This document shows, piece after piece, positions 52,217-61,347 of a DNA stretch of 64,000 nucleotides; position 1 is the first letter of the stretch, and every line of letters starts with the position of its first letter. The position numbers and the translations under genes are program-made. This stretch comes from Sphingomonas sp. CROZ-RG-20F-R02-07 (GTDB lineage Bacteria; Pseudomonadota; Alphaproteobacteria; Sphingomonadales; Sphingomonadaceae): positions 248,001-312,000 of the forward strand of contig NZ_JAKNQJ010000003.1 in NCBI RefSeq assembly GCF_022662335.1, read 5' to 3'. Below the pieces are notes generated by a model. It made no database searches, was not told the origin of the DNA, and saw only the letters and a list, made by a program, of their open reading frames with translations.

Positions 52217-52991
52217 TCCCGCCGACCCGCGGATCGCCGCGTACCGCGACATTCGCGAGCGCGATCTGGTCGGCCGCGAAGGGCTGTTCGTGGCGGAGGG
52301 CCGCGTGGTGCTGGCGATGCTGCTCGCCTCACCGCGCTTCGCCGCCCAGTCGCTGCTGATCGCCGCGCACCGTATCGCGAGTCTTGGCGACCTGCTCGCG
52401 GACGTGCCCGACGCCGTGCCCGTCTATGCCGCCGAACAGCCGGTGCTCGATGCGATCGCCGGCTTTCCGCTCCACCGCGGCATCCTCGCCATCGGGCGAC
52501 GGATCGCCGCGCCGGATGCGGATGCGCTGCTGGCCGGACTGCCCGAACGCGCCCGCGTGGTGGCGCTGTCCGCAATCGCCAATCACGACAATATGGGCGG
52601 CATCTTCCGCAACGCCGCCGCGTTCGGTGCGGATGCGGTGCTGCTCGATGCGGATTGCTGCGACCCGCTCTACCGCAAGGCGATCCGCGTTTCGGTGGGC
52701 GCGGCGCTCAGCGTGCCGTTCGCCAGGCTCGCGCGCGGCGAGGACATGGTCGGGCAACTCCAGGCGCATGGCTTCACCGTGCTGGCACTGAGCCTCACCG
52801 GCGCGCGCACCCTCGCCGAGATCGTACCGGGCGGGCGCATGGCGGCGCTGTTCGGGGCGGAGGGTCCGGGCCTGCCCGACACGATCGTCGCGCGCGCGAC
52901 GGGGGTGCGAATCCCGATGGCGCCGGGTTTCGACTCGCTCAACGTCGCGACGACGAGCGGAATCGTGCTGCACCATCTGATGCAGGGGTGA
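52197..52991 (+). CDS. SpoU/TrmH family RNA 2'-O-methyltransferase
   Basis: The 264-residue protein has an N-terminal substrate-binding part, then the SPOUT knot: VALSAIANHDNMGGIFRNAAAFG, LFGAEGPGL and the C-terminal MAPGFDSLNVATTSGIVLH. These are SpoU motifs I-III. It methylates a ribose in tRNA or rRNA; the site is unknown. Translation overlaps trhO. A hairpin element follows at 52997-53020. Confidence 0.9.
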   Translation: MIHPVADPADPRIAAYRDIRERDLVGREGLFVAEGRVVLAMLLASPRFAAQSLLIAAHRIASLGDLLADVPDAVPVYAAEQPVLDAIAGFPLHRGILAIGRRIAAPDADALLAGLPERARVVALSAIANHDNMGGIFRNAAAFGADAVLLDADCCDPLYRKAIRVSVGAALSVPFARLARGEDMVGQLQAHGFTVLALSLTGARTLAEIVPGGRMAALFGAEGPGLPDTIVARATGVRIPMAPGFDSLNVATTSGIVLHHLMQG

Positions 52992-52996
52992 TCCCC

Positions 52997-53020
52997 GTTC
53001 CCCGACGAAGGCCGGGGAAC
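52997..53020. repeat. Dispersed hairpin element, copy 2
   Basis: GTTCCCCG (52997-53004) pairs with CGGGGAAC (53013-53020) around ACGAAGGC. It lies between the stop codons of convergent genes (SpoU methyltransferase and S9 peptidase), so it can serve as a bidirectional terminator. It resembles copy 1 at 50817-50836. Confidence 0.65.
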
Positions 53021-53039
53021 GAGAGAAAGTCGCGCCGCG

Positions 53040-55082
53040 CTACTTCTTCGCGGTCCAGCGATCCATCCAGCCGAGCACCTCGCCATACCATTGGCGGCTG
53101 TTCAGCGGCTTCAACACCCAGTGATTCTCGTTGGGGTTCACCACCAGCCGCGACGGAATGCCGCGCCGCTGAAGCGCGGTGAACGCCGCCAGCCCCTGCG
53201 TATAAGGGATGCGGAAATCCTTCTCGCCGGTGATGACGAGCATCGGCGTCTTCCACTGCGCGACATAGTTCACCGGATTGTAGCGTTCGAACGCCTGCGG
53301 GTCCTGATAATAGGCCTTCCCGCCATGCTCCCATTCGTCGAACCACAGTTCGTCCGTCTCATAAGCCATGGCGCGTGCGTCGAACACGCCGTCATGCTGG
53401 ACGATGCACTTGAACCGATCGGGCCAATTGCCCTCGATCCAGTTCATCATATAGCCGCCATAGGACGCGCCCAGCGCACAGGCATCGTCCGCATCGAGCC
53501 AGCCGAACCGGTCGGTCGCCGCCTTCAGCCCGGCCTTCAGATCCTCGAGCGGCGCGCCGCCCCAATCGTTGCTGATCGCATCGGTGAAGGCCTGGCCGTA
53601 ACCGGTCGACCCGTGAAAATCGATCGCCACCAGTCCGTAGCCGGCGCCCGCGAACACCGCGGGGTTCCAGCGATAGGACCAGCTGTCGTTGCTCGACCCC
53701 TGCGGCCCGCCATGCACCATGAACGCGATCGGCACCTTGGCCGGAGAGCCGTGCGGCCGGACCGCATAGCCCCAGACGGTGTCGCCCTTCGCGCCCTTGA
53801 AGCTGAAGCGCGTCACGCTGGGCAGATCGATCCCGGCGAGCCTGGTCGCGTTCACCGCGGTCAGCCGCCGCGGCGCGCGCTTGCCCTCCACCATGTAGAA
53901 ATCGTCGGGCGCGACGAGGCTGTCGGTCGCGACCAGCACCCCGCGCGGCATCGGCACCGCAGCGGCGATATTGCCCGCCCCCGTCAGCCGCGTCACGGCG
54001 CCGCTGGCGGGATCGACCGACCAGAGCGGATTGTCCTGAACGTCCTCGGCGGTGACGTAGATCCGCCGGGAATCGGGGCTCCACGCGATCGATCCGATCG
54101 AGCGATCCCAGCCTTCGGTCAGCGCGCGCACCCGGCCGCTCGCGAGATCGCGCAGCATCAGCACCTGCCGGTCCGCCTCGAACCCCGGCCGCTTCATCGC
54201 GACATAGGCGAGCGTGCGGCCGTCGGGCGAGACGGTCGGCAGCGTGTCGGTCGCCTGGTTGGCCGCAGTGAGGTTCACCGGCGCGGCGGATCCGTCGGCG
54301 GGCGCGGCGAAGATGTCGAGATTGGTCGACAGCGCCTCGATCCGCCCCGCCTCGCGCAGCGCGAAATAGACGGTGCGGCCATCCGCGCTCCACGCCACCT
54401 CCTCGCCGCCGCCATTGGGCCGCGACGGCGTGTCGCCGATCAACCCGTGTTCGATCGCGACCCCGTCGCCGGGCGCGCCGTCGCGGCCGAGCGGCAGCAC
54501 GAAGAGCTGCGACCGGGTGCCGTCCGCCCATGTGTCCCAGTGGCGCACGAAGAGCTGGTCATAGGTCCGCGCCTGACCGGCTTGGGGGTCCTTCTTCGTC
54601 ACCGCGGGCGCAAGGCTCGGCGCGCCGGGCTTGCGGTCCGCCCAGATCAGCAGCCGGTCGCCGGTCGGCGCGACCTTGAAGCCGCCGAACCCGCCCTGAA
54701 AGCCGGTCAGCTTGCGCGCGCCGCCGCCGGTGACGGGAATCGCCCAGACCGCATCGTCGCCGCCCTTGTCGCTCTGGAAATAGACGGTTGTCCCGTCGTT
54801 GGAGAATTGCGGGCTCGTCTCGTTGACGTCGGCCTCGGCGGCGAGCGGCTCGGGCTTGGCGCCCTTGCGCGTCAGGTCGAGCCGCCAGAGATCGTAGCGG
54901 CCCTTGTCGGCGGCCAGATCGGTCTCGCGCTGTTGCCACACCAGCCAATGCCCGTCCTTCGACACGGCGGGCGAGGAAACGCGCGACAGCATCGTGACGT
55001 CGGCGATGGTGAGCGGGCGGGCGGACGCGGGCGTGGCGGCGAGCGCCAGTGCGGCCAGGCTGGTGGCGAGCAGTATCTTCAT
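53040..55082 (-). CDS. Secreted S9 prolyl-oligopeptidase family peptidase
   Basis: The 680-residue protein has a signal peptide, an N-terminal beta-propeller with WD40-like repeats, and a C-terminal alpha/beta hydrolase domain. The nucleophile motif is GASYGGYM with Ser540; the Asp and His lie in GEKDFRIP and NENHWVL. This is the S9C acyl-aminoacyl or dipeptidyl-type group, common in sphingomonads. Likely periplasmic peptide breakdown. Confidence 0.93.
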   Translation of the reverse strand: MKILLATSLAALALAATPASARPLTIADVTMLSRVSSPAVSKDGHWLVWQQRETDLAADKGRYDLWRLDLTRKGAKPEPLAAEADVNETSPQFSNDGTTVYFQSDKGGDDAVWAIPVTGGGARKLTGFQGGFGGFKVAPTGDRLLIWADRKPGAPSLAPAVTKKDPQAGQARTYDQLFVRHWDTWADGTRSQLFVLPLGRDGAPGDGVAIEHGLIGDTPSRPNGGGEEVAWSADGRTVYFALREAGRIEALSTNLDIFAAPADGSAAPVNLTAANQATDTLPTVSPDGRTLAYVAMKRPGFEADRQVLMLRDLASGRVRALTEGWDRSIGSIAWSPDSRRIYVTAEDVQDNPLWSVDPASGAVTRLTGAGNIAAAVPMPRGVLVATDSLVAPDDFYMVEGKRAPRRLTAVNATRLAGIDLPSVTRFSFKGAKGDTVWGYAVRPHGSPAKVPIAFMVHGGPQGSSNDSWSYRWNPAVFAGAGYGLVAIDFHGSTGYGQAFTDAISNDWGGAPLEDLKAGLKAATDRFGWLDADDACALGASYGGYMMNWIEGNWPDRFKCIVQHDGVFDARAMAYETDELWFDEWEHGGKAYYQDPQAFERYNPVNYVAQWKTPMLVITGEKDFRIPYTQGLAAFTALQRRGIPSRLVVNPNENHWVLKPLNSRQWYGEVLGWMDRWTAKK

Positions 55083-55168
55083 GGGGCGGGGTTAAAGCCC
55101 AATCGCGCATCGCTGGCAATCGGGCGGCTGCGGGTCCACATTGACGGTTTACCCAAGGAACCGGAATC

Positions 55169-56407
55169 ATGGACGCACGTCTCGCCACCGACTGGATCGC
55201 CGCGGGAGAGGCCGAACTGGCCGACACGATCGCACTGCGCCGCGCGATCCACGCCGACCCCGAAGTTGGGCTGCACTGCCCGCGCACCACGGAGAAGGCG
55301 AAGGCCGCGCTTGCCGGGCTGCCGCTGGAGATCCGCGAGGGGCCGTCCACCACGGGCTTCGTCGCGATCCTGCGCGGCGGCGGCAGCGACGACGCAGCCG
55401 GGTCGGGCAGCAACGGCCGCACGGTGCTGCTGCGCGGCGACATGGACGCGCTGCCGCTCACCGAAGAGACGGGCCTGCCCTTCGCCTCGCGCACGCCGGG
55501 TGCGATGCACGCGTGCGGGCATGACGCGCATACCGCGATGCTGGTGGGCGCGGCCAAGGCGCTGTGCGCGCGGCGCGAGCAGTTGAACGGCACGATCGTC
55601 TTCATGTTCCAGCCGGGCGAGGAGGGCCATCACGGCGCGCGCCACATGATCGCCGACGGCCTGCTGGCCGAGCCGCGGCCCGAAGCGGCGTTCGCGCTCC
55701 ACATCTCGCCCAACATCGCCGCGGGCACGGTCGTCAGCCGCGCGGGCGCGCTGCTGGCGTCGACCGACACGCTGCATGCCACGATCCGCGGGCGCGGCGG
55801 CCATGCCGCCATGCCGCACGAATGCCTCGATCCGATCCCGGTCGCGTGCGAGATCGTCGGCGCGCTCCAGACCTTCCTCGCGCGGCAGGTGCCGGTGGCC
55901 GACCCGGCGGTGCTGTCGATCACCAGGATCGAGGGCGGCTTCGCGCACAACGTGGTGCCCGACACGGTGACGATGCTCGGCACGCTGCGCACCCTGTCCG
56001 AACCGACGCGGCGGCTGATGCGCGCGGCGTTCCTCCGCATCGTCGAGAATGTCGCCGCCGCGCACGGCCTGACCGGCGAGGCGCGGATCGAGGAAGGCTA
56101 TCCGGTCACCGCCAACGACGCGCGCGCGACCGCGCTGATGACCGCCTGCGCCACCGCGATCGGCGGCGCGGGCGGCTATGCGACGATGCCCGCGCCGATG
56201 ATGGGCGGCGAGGATTTCTCCTATGTGCTGCGCGAGATACCCGGCGCGATGGCGTTCATCGGCACCGCGCCCGAGGGCAGCGACCCCGCGACCAACCCGC
56301 CGCTGCACAACACGCGGATGACGATCGCCGAGGGGGTGATGGCACGCGGGATCGCGATGCATTGCAGCGTGGCGGAGCGGTTCCTGGAACGCGGTCTGGG
56401 CGAATAG
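55169..56407 (+). CDS. M20 family amidohydrolase
   Basis: The 412-residue protein has the metal motifs of M20D amidohydrolases: RGDMDALPL, MHACGHDAHTAMLVG, FQPGEEGHHGA, and GGEDFSYVL. Such enzymes deacylate N-acyl amino acids or indole conjugates. It lacks a signal peptide, so it is cytoplasmic. The ATG at 55169 follows AAGGAA. It is divergent from the S9 peptidase. Confidence 0.92.
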   Translation: MDARLATDWIAAGEAELADTIALRRAIHADPEVGLHCPRTTEKAKAALAGLPLEIREGPSTTGFVAILRGGGSDDAAGSGSNGRTVLLRGDMDALPLTEETGLPFASRTPGAMHACGHDAHTAMLVGAAKALCARREQLNGTIVFMFQPGEEGHHGARHMIADGLLAEPRPEAAFALHISPNIAAGTVVSRAGALLASTDTLHATIRGRGGHAAMPHECLDPIPVACEIVGALQTFLARQVPVADPAVLSITRIEGGFAHNVVPDTVTMLGTLRTLSEPTRRLMRAAFLRIVENVAAAHGLTGEARIEEGYPVTANDARATALMTACATAIGGAGGYATMPAPMMGGEDFSYVLREIPGAMAFIGTAPEGSDPATNPPLHNTRMTIAEGVMARGIAMHCSVAERFLERGLGE

Positions 56408-56505
56408 GCGGCGGCGGCCGGGCGACGCGTCGCGGATGACGGAATGGCGGGAACGCGCGCGGCCCGCCGCCCGTTTGCGCCTCCGATCCCACGGAGATAG
56501 GCCCC

Positions 56506-57072
56506 ATGAAGACGCTCGACCCCGCCACCACCGCGCTCGTCCTGATCGATCTGCAGAACGGCATCCTCGCCATGGACCTCGCGCCCTATCCCGCGAATCT
56601 GGTGGTCGAACGCTCGAAGGACCTTGCGGCGCGGTTCCGGGCGGCGGGTTCGCCCGTGGTGCTCGTCCATGTCCGCTTCGGCGAGGGCGAGCGGCCGAGC
56701 GCCGAGGCGGACAAGCCGATGGCCGCGCCCGCTGGCGGCTTCCCCGCCGACTGGAGCGACCTGACCGCAGGCTTGCGCGAGCCCGGCGACATCGTCGTCC
56801 TGAAGCATCATTGGGGCGCGTTCATCGGCACCGATCTGGATCTCCAGCTGCGCCGGCGCGGGGTGACGACGATCGTGCTGGCGGGCGTCGCGACCAATTT
56901 CGGCGTGGAGTCGACCGCCCGCAGCGCCTGGGAACTCGGCTACAACGTGGTGATCGCCGAGGATGCGTGCACCTCGCGCAGCGAAGCGCTGCACCGGTTC
57001 GCGATCGACAACATCCTGCCGGCGATCGCGCATGTGATCGCCAGCGACGACGTGACGTTGCGGCAGGAGTGA
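56506..57072 (+). CDS. Isochorismatase-like hydrolase without the catalytic Cys
   Basis: The 188-residue protein has LVLIDLQNGI (Asp15), LKHHWGAF (Lys100) and GVATNFGVESTAR, where the usual Cys nucleophile is replaced by Gly133. Asp and Lys remain, so it fits the isochorismatase-type (Cys-less) subgroup rather than nicotinamidase. The substrate is unknown. A GGAGAT site precedes the ATG. It lies 98 bases after the M20 amidohydrolase gene. Confidence 0.85.
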   Translation: MKTLDPATTALVLIDLQNGILAMDLAPYPANLVVERSKDLAARFRAAGSPVVLVHVRFGEGERPSAEADKPMAAPAGGFPADWSDLTAGLREPGDIVVLKHHWGAFIGTDLDLQLRRRGVTTIVLAGVATNFGVESTARSAWELGYNVVIAEDACTSRSEALHRFAIDNILPAIAHVIASDDVTLRQE

Positions 57073-57134
57073 TCGGCGCCACGCCCGCATAGGAGGGGTG
57101 TGGCGCAAGCGTCGCCGCCCCCGTACAGCGGGCC

Positions 57135-58175
57135 ATGACCACACCCCGCACCCTGCCGATGGCCGCCGACCTCTATGGCGACATCGAACCCAGCCCCAAA
57201 GCCACCTGGCGTGGCTATCTGCCGGGCGTCGCGATCGCCGCGCTCGGCACGCTGGCCGCGGGGTTCCTGTCGGATCATTACGGCGCGCCACTGACGCTGA
57301 TGGCGCTGCTGATCGGGCTGGGGCTGAACTTCCTGTCGGCGGATGCGCGGCTGACGCCGGGCCTCGCGCTCGCTTCGCGCACGCTGCTGCGCTGGGGCAT
57401 CGTGCTGGTGGGCGTGCGGATCACCTTCGGGCAGATCGCCGCGCTGGGCCCGGTGGCGCTGCTCGCGGTGGTCGCGATCGTAGCGGCGACGATGGGAATC
57501 GGCATCCTCGTCGCGCGGCGGCTGGGGCTCGGACCCGCCTTCGGCACGCTGGCGGGCGGCGCGGTGGCGATCTGCGGCGCATCGGCGGCGATGGCGCTGG
57601 CGACGACGCTGGGCGAGAAGCGCGCGGGCCAGGCGCAGCTGACGCTCGTCCTCGTCGGCATCTCGGCGATGAGCGCCACCGCGATGGTGCTCTACCCGCT
57701 GATCGGCCATGCGCTGGGGATGAGCGACTTGCGCGCCGGGTTCCTGCTCGGCGCGTCGATCCACGACGTCGCGCAGGCGCTGGGCGCGGGCTATTCCTAT
57801 TCCAAGGGCGCAGGCGAGATCGCGGCGATCGTGAAGCTCACGCGCGTGGCGCTGCTCGCACCCGTGCTCGCGGTGGTGGCGCTGTTCCTGCCGCGCGGCG
57901 AGGGCGGCGCGCGCGGACCGGGGCTGCCCTGGTTCGTGATCGGCTTCTTCGTGCTGGCCGGCATCAACTCGCTCGGCGTGATCCCGCCGGTGATCGCCAG
58001 CGGCGCGGAGCGGACCGCGACCGGGCTGCTCGCCACCGCCGTGACCGCCACCGCGATCCGCTCGCCGCTGGCGCAACTGCTCGAAGCGGGGCCCCGGCCG
58101 CTGTTCGTGATCCTGGCGGCCACGGTCGGCGCGCTCGGGCTGGCGCTGCTCGCCGCGCAGTTCCTGATCCACTGA
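57135..58175 (+). CDS. YeiH family putative sulfate exporter (UPF0324)
   Basis: The 346-residue protein has about ten membrane segments and the UPF0324 pattern GGAVAICGASAAMALA, ISAMSATAMVLYP and GASIHDVAQALGAGY. E. coli YeiH is predicted to export sulfate or related anions. It starts at the ATG at 57135. The next gene, a class A PBP, starts 50 bases downstream. Confidence 0.9.
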   Translation: MTTPRTLPMAADLYGDIEPSPKATWRGYLPGVAIAALGTLAAGFLSDHYGAPLTLMALLIGLGLNFLSADARLTPGLALASRTLLRWGIVLVGVRITFGQIAALGPVALLAVVAIVAATMGIGILVARRLGLGPAFGTLAGGAVAICGASAAMALATTLGEKRAGQAQLTLVLVGISAMSATAMVLYPLIGHALGMSDLRAGFLLGASIHDVAQALGAGYSYSKGAGEIAAIVKLTRVALLAPVLAVVALFLPRGEGGARGPGLPWFVIGFFVLAGINSLGVIPPVIASGAERTATGLLATAVTATAIRSPLAQLLEAGPRPLFVILAATVGALGLALLAAQFLIH

Positions 58176-58225
58176 GCCGCATCATCGGCGTTGCGGCGAC
58201 TGTCGTAGATCGGTAATACAGCGCG

Positions 58226-60292
58226 ATGGCCGATCACGGATATACGCGGATGCCGCCCCCCGATCTGGACGACCGGTTCGAGGGCTGGGACGATCAGCTC
58301 GCCCGCTTTCCGACCGATGACGGAACCCCCGCGCCGCGGCGGACGAGCCGGTGGCGGTGGTTCATGCGCGGGCTGGGCGGGCTGATCCTGCTGCTGGTGA
58401 TCGCCTGCCTGTGGCTGGCGATCACCGCACCGCTGTCCAAATCGCTCCAGCCGCCGACGCCGCCGTCGATCACGCTGCTGGCGAACGACGACCATACGCC
58501 GATCGCGCGGCGCGGTGCGATCCTGGGGCCCCGGGTCGATGCGGCAACGCTACCCAAGCATGTGACGCAGGCGTTCCTGGCGATCGAGGACCGCCGCTTC
58601 TATTCGCATTGGGGGATCGACCCGCGCGGCGTGGCGCGCGCGGGCTGGCACAATCTGCGCGGCGGCAGCGTGCGCGAGGGCGGCAGCACGATCACGCAGC
58701 AGCTCGCCAAGAACGCGTTCCTCGATTCGGACCGCACCGCGGGGCGCAAGATCCGCGAGGCGATGATCGCGTTGTGGCTCGAGGCTTGGCTGTCGAAGAA
58801 CGAGATCCTGTCGCGCTATCTGTCGAACGTGTATTTCGGCGACAACGTCTATGGCCTGTCGGCCGCGGCGAAACATTATTTCGGGCGGACGCCGGCCACG
58901 CTCAACATCGGCCAGGCGGCGATGCTCGCCGGGCTGGTGAAGGCGCCTTCGCGCCTTGCCCCCACGAGCAATCTGGAGGGCGCGCGCGACCGCGAGATGG
59001 TGGTGGTACAGGCGATGGTGGCCGCCGGTTTCCTCACCCCGGCGCAGGCCGCGGACGTGCAGCCGCAGCGCGTGCTGGCGCAGGGGCCGCAGCAACTGCC
59101 GAGCGGGACGTATTTCGCCGACTGGGTGCTGCCCGAAGCGCGCGACCAGGCGGGGGAGATCAAGACCGAGGCGACGGTGCGCACCACGCTCGATCCCCGG
59201 CTGCAACGCGACGCCGAGCGCGCGGTGAAGCGCGCCGGGCTGCGCCAGGCGCAGATCGCGCTGGTGGCGATGAAGCCCGATGGCGAGGTGGTGGCGATGG
59301 TGGGCGGCAAGAACTACGCCGCCAGCCCGTTCAACCGCGCCACCCAGGCGCGGCGCCAGCCCGGCTCCACCTTCAAGCTGTTCGTCTATCTGGCGGCGAT
59401 GCGCGCGGGGATGACGCCGGATTCGACCGTGCTCGACGAACCCGTCACGATCGGCGACTGGAAGCCGCGCAACGCCGATGGCCGGTATCAGGGGCGGATC
59501 ACGCTGCGACAGGCGTTCGCGCGCTCGTCCAACGTGGCCGCCGCGCGGCTGACGCAGCAGGTGGGCGTGAAGGCCGTCATCAAGGCAGCGCGCGATCTCG
59601 GCATCTCGACGCCGATCGCCAACGAGGCGACGATCGGGCTCGGCACCTCGACCGTCTCGCTGCTCGAGCTCACCGCCGCCTATGCCGCGGTCGAGGCGGG
59701 CCATTATCCCGTGCAGCCGCGCGGGCTGGAGGATGTGCGGCAGAAGAGCTGGTATCAGTCGCTCACCGGCGGCGCGACGACGATGCCCGACACCATCCAT
59801 ACCGAGATGCTCGACCTGCTGGCCGCCTCGATCCGCAACGGCACCGGGCGGCAGGCGAACATTGCGGTCGACGCGTTCGGCAAGACCGGCACCACGTCGG
59901 ACAGCAAGGACGCGCTGTTCATGGGCTTCGCGCAGGGGCTCGTCGTCGGCGTGTGGGTCGGCAACGACGACAACAGCGCCAATCCCGGGCTGTCGGGCGG
60001 CGGCGTGCCCGCCCGCGTGTGGCGCGACTTCATGACGCAGGCGCTGAACCTCGCGCCCGCCGCGCCGCCGCCGACCGTGGACGACGAGGCGGTCGACCCC
60101 GATTCGATCCAGACCGATGTCGACAATGCCGCGGGCAGTATCGCCGGTGCGGTGCAGGGCCTCGGCCTCGATCTGCATCTGGGCGATGACGGCAGCATCA
60201 CGCTGGGCCGTGGGCGCGACCGGGACCGCGACCGCGAAGGCCCCCCGCCCGAGGATCGCCGCCCGGAGGATGGACCGCCCGACCGCGAGTGA
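58226..60292 (+). CDS. Class A penicillin-binding protein (GT51 transglycosylase plus transpeptidase)
   Basis: The 688-residue protein has a cytoplasmic N-terminus, one membrane segment (about 49-69), a GT51 domain with EDRRFYSHWG (Glu121) and EGGSTITQQLAKNA, and a penicillin-binding domain with Ser381-Thr-Phe-Lys384, SSN at 434-436 and KTGT at 553-556. The tail is rich in Arg, Asp and Pro. It polymerises and cross-links peptidoglycan; the domain is complete. Shorter than E. coli PBP1a and without its OB domain. Confidence 0.94.
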   Translation: MADHGYTRMPPPDLDDRFEGWDDQLARFPTDDGTPAPRRTSRWRWFMRGLGGLILLLVIACLWLAITAPLSKSLQPPTPPSITLLANDDHTPIARRGAILGPRVDAATLPKHVTQAFLAIEDRRFYSHWGIDPRGVARAGWHNLRGGSVREGGSTITQQLAKNAFLDSDRTAGRKIREAMIALWLEAWLSKNEILSRYLSNVYFGDNVYGLSAAAKHYFGRTPATLNIGQAAMLAGLVKAPSRLAPTSNLEGARDREMVVVQAMVAAGFLTPAQAADVQPQRVLAQGPQQLPSGTYFADWVLPEARDQAGEIKTEATVRTTLDPRLQRDAERAVKRAGLRQAQIALVAMKPDGEVVAMVGGKNYAASPFNRATQARRQPGSTFKLFVYLAAMRAGMTPDSTVLDEPVTIGDWKPRNADGRYQGRITLRQAFARSSNVAAARLTQQVGVKAVIKAARDLGISTPIANEATIGLGTSTVSLLELTAAYAAVEAGHYPVQPRGLEDVRQKSWYQSLTGGATTMPDTIHTEMLDLLAASIRNGTGRQANIAVDAFGKTGTTSDSKDALFMGFAQGLVVGVWVGNDDNSANPGLSGGGVPARVWRDFMTQALNLAPAAPPPTVDDEAVDPDSIQTDVDNAAGSIAGAVQGLGLDLHLGDDGSITLGRGRDRDRDREGPPPEDRRPEDGPPDRE

Positions 60293-60345
60293 AGCCCACC
60301 GACGCGCGTTGACGACGCCCCCTCCGGCTCTCTACGCATCCGGCC

Positions 60346-61347
60346 ATGCGCTTCTTTTCCGACAACGCCGCCGCCGTTCACCCGCACGTGATGGACGCCA
60401 TCGCCGCCGCGAACACGCTCGACACCGCCTATGACGGCGATCGGTGGAGCAAGGCGCTCGACGGCCGCCTGTCCGAGACGTTCGAGACCGCAGTGCGCGT
60501 GCTGTGGGTGCCGACCGGCACGGCCGCCAATTGCCTCGCGCTTGCCGCTTTGTGCCCGCCTTATGGCGGCGTGGTGTGCCACCGCGACGCGCATATCCAG
60601 AACGACGAGGGCGGCGCGCCCGAATTCTATACCCACGGCGCCAAGCTGATGCTGGCCGAGGGCGATGGCGCGAAGCTGACGCCCGACGGGATCGCGGCAG
60701 TGATCGATGCGGTGGCCGACGACGTGCACCGCGTCCAGCCGCACGCGATCTCGATCACCAACGCCACCGAATATGGCCTCGTCTACGATCCCGACGAGGT
60801 CGCCGCGATCGGCGCGCTGGCCAAGTCGCGCGGGCTGGGGCTGCACATGGACGGCGCGCGATTCGCCAATGCCGTCGCCAGCGCCGGCTGCACGCCCGCC
60901 GAGGTGACGTGGCGCGCGGGCGTCGATGCGCTGAGCTTCGGCTTCGTCAAGAACGGCGCGATGAGCGCGGAGGCGCTGGTGTTCTTCCGCACCGACCTCG
61001 CCGATGCAACGCTGCGGCGGCGCAAGCGGGCGGGGCTGCTGCTGTCCAAGGGCCGCTATCTGGCGGCGCAGATCCTCGCGATGCTCGACGACGATCTGTG
61101 GATCGAGAATGGCCGTGCCGCCAATGCGCGCGCGGCTACGCTGGGAGCGCAGGCGGGCGGCCGGCTCGTCCATCCGGTGCAGGCAAACGAGCTGTTCCTG
61201 CGCGCGACCCCCGCCGAGGCCGCGGCGTTGCGGGCGAAAGGCTTCGATTTCTACGACTGGGCGCCGGGCGAGATCCGGCTCGTCACCGCCTGGGACAGCC
61301 CGGTGGAGGCGGTGGCGGCGCTGGCCGAGGCGATCGGCGCGCTGTGA
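60346..61347 (+). CDS. Threonine aldolase family PLP enzyme
   Basis: The 333-residue protein has FFSDNAAAVHP at its start, PTGTAANCLAL, HMDGARFANAV and the PLP-lysine motif SFGFVKNGAMS (Lys202). It fits the low-specificity L-threonine aldolase family, splitting threonine to glycine and acetaldehyde. Its stop overlaps the start of the DMT transporter gene (GTGA). Confidence 0.9.
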   Translation: MRFFSDNAAAVHPHVMDAIAAANTLDTAYDGDRWSKALDGRLSETFETAVRVLWVPTGTAANCLALAALCPPYGGVVCHRDAHIQNDEGGAPEFYTHGAKLMLAEGDGAKLTPDGIAAVIDAVADDVHRVQPHAISITNATEYGLVYDPDEVAAIGALAKSRGLGLHMDGARFANAVASAGCTPAEVTWRAGVDALSFGFVKNGAMSAEALVFFRTDLADATLRRRKRAGLLLSKGRYLAAQILAMLDDDLWIENGRAANARAATLGAQAGGRLVHPVQANELFLRATPAEAAALRAKGFDFYDWAPGEIRLVTAWDSPVEAVAALAEAIGAL

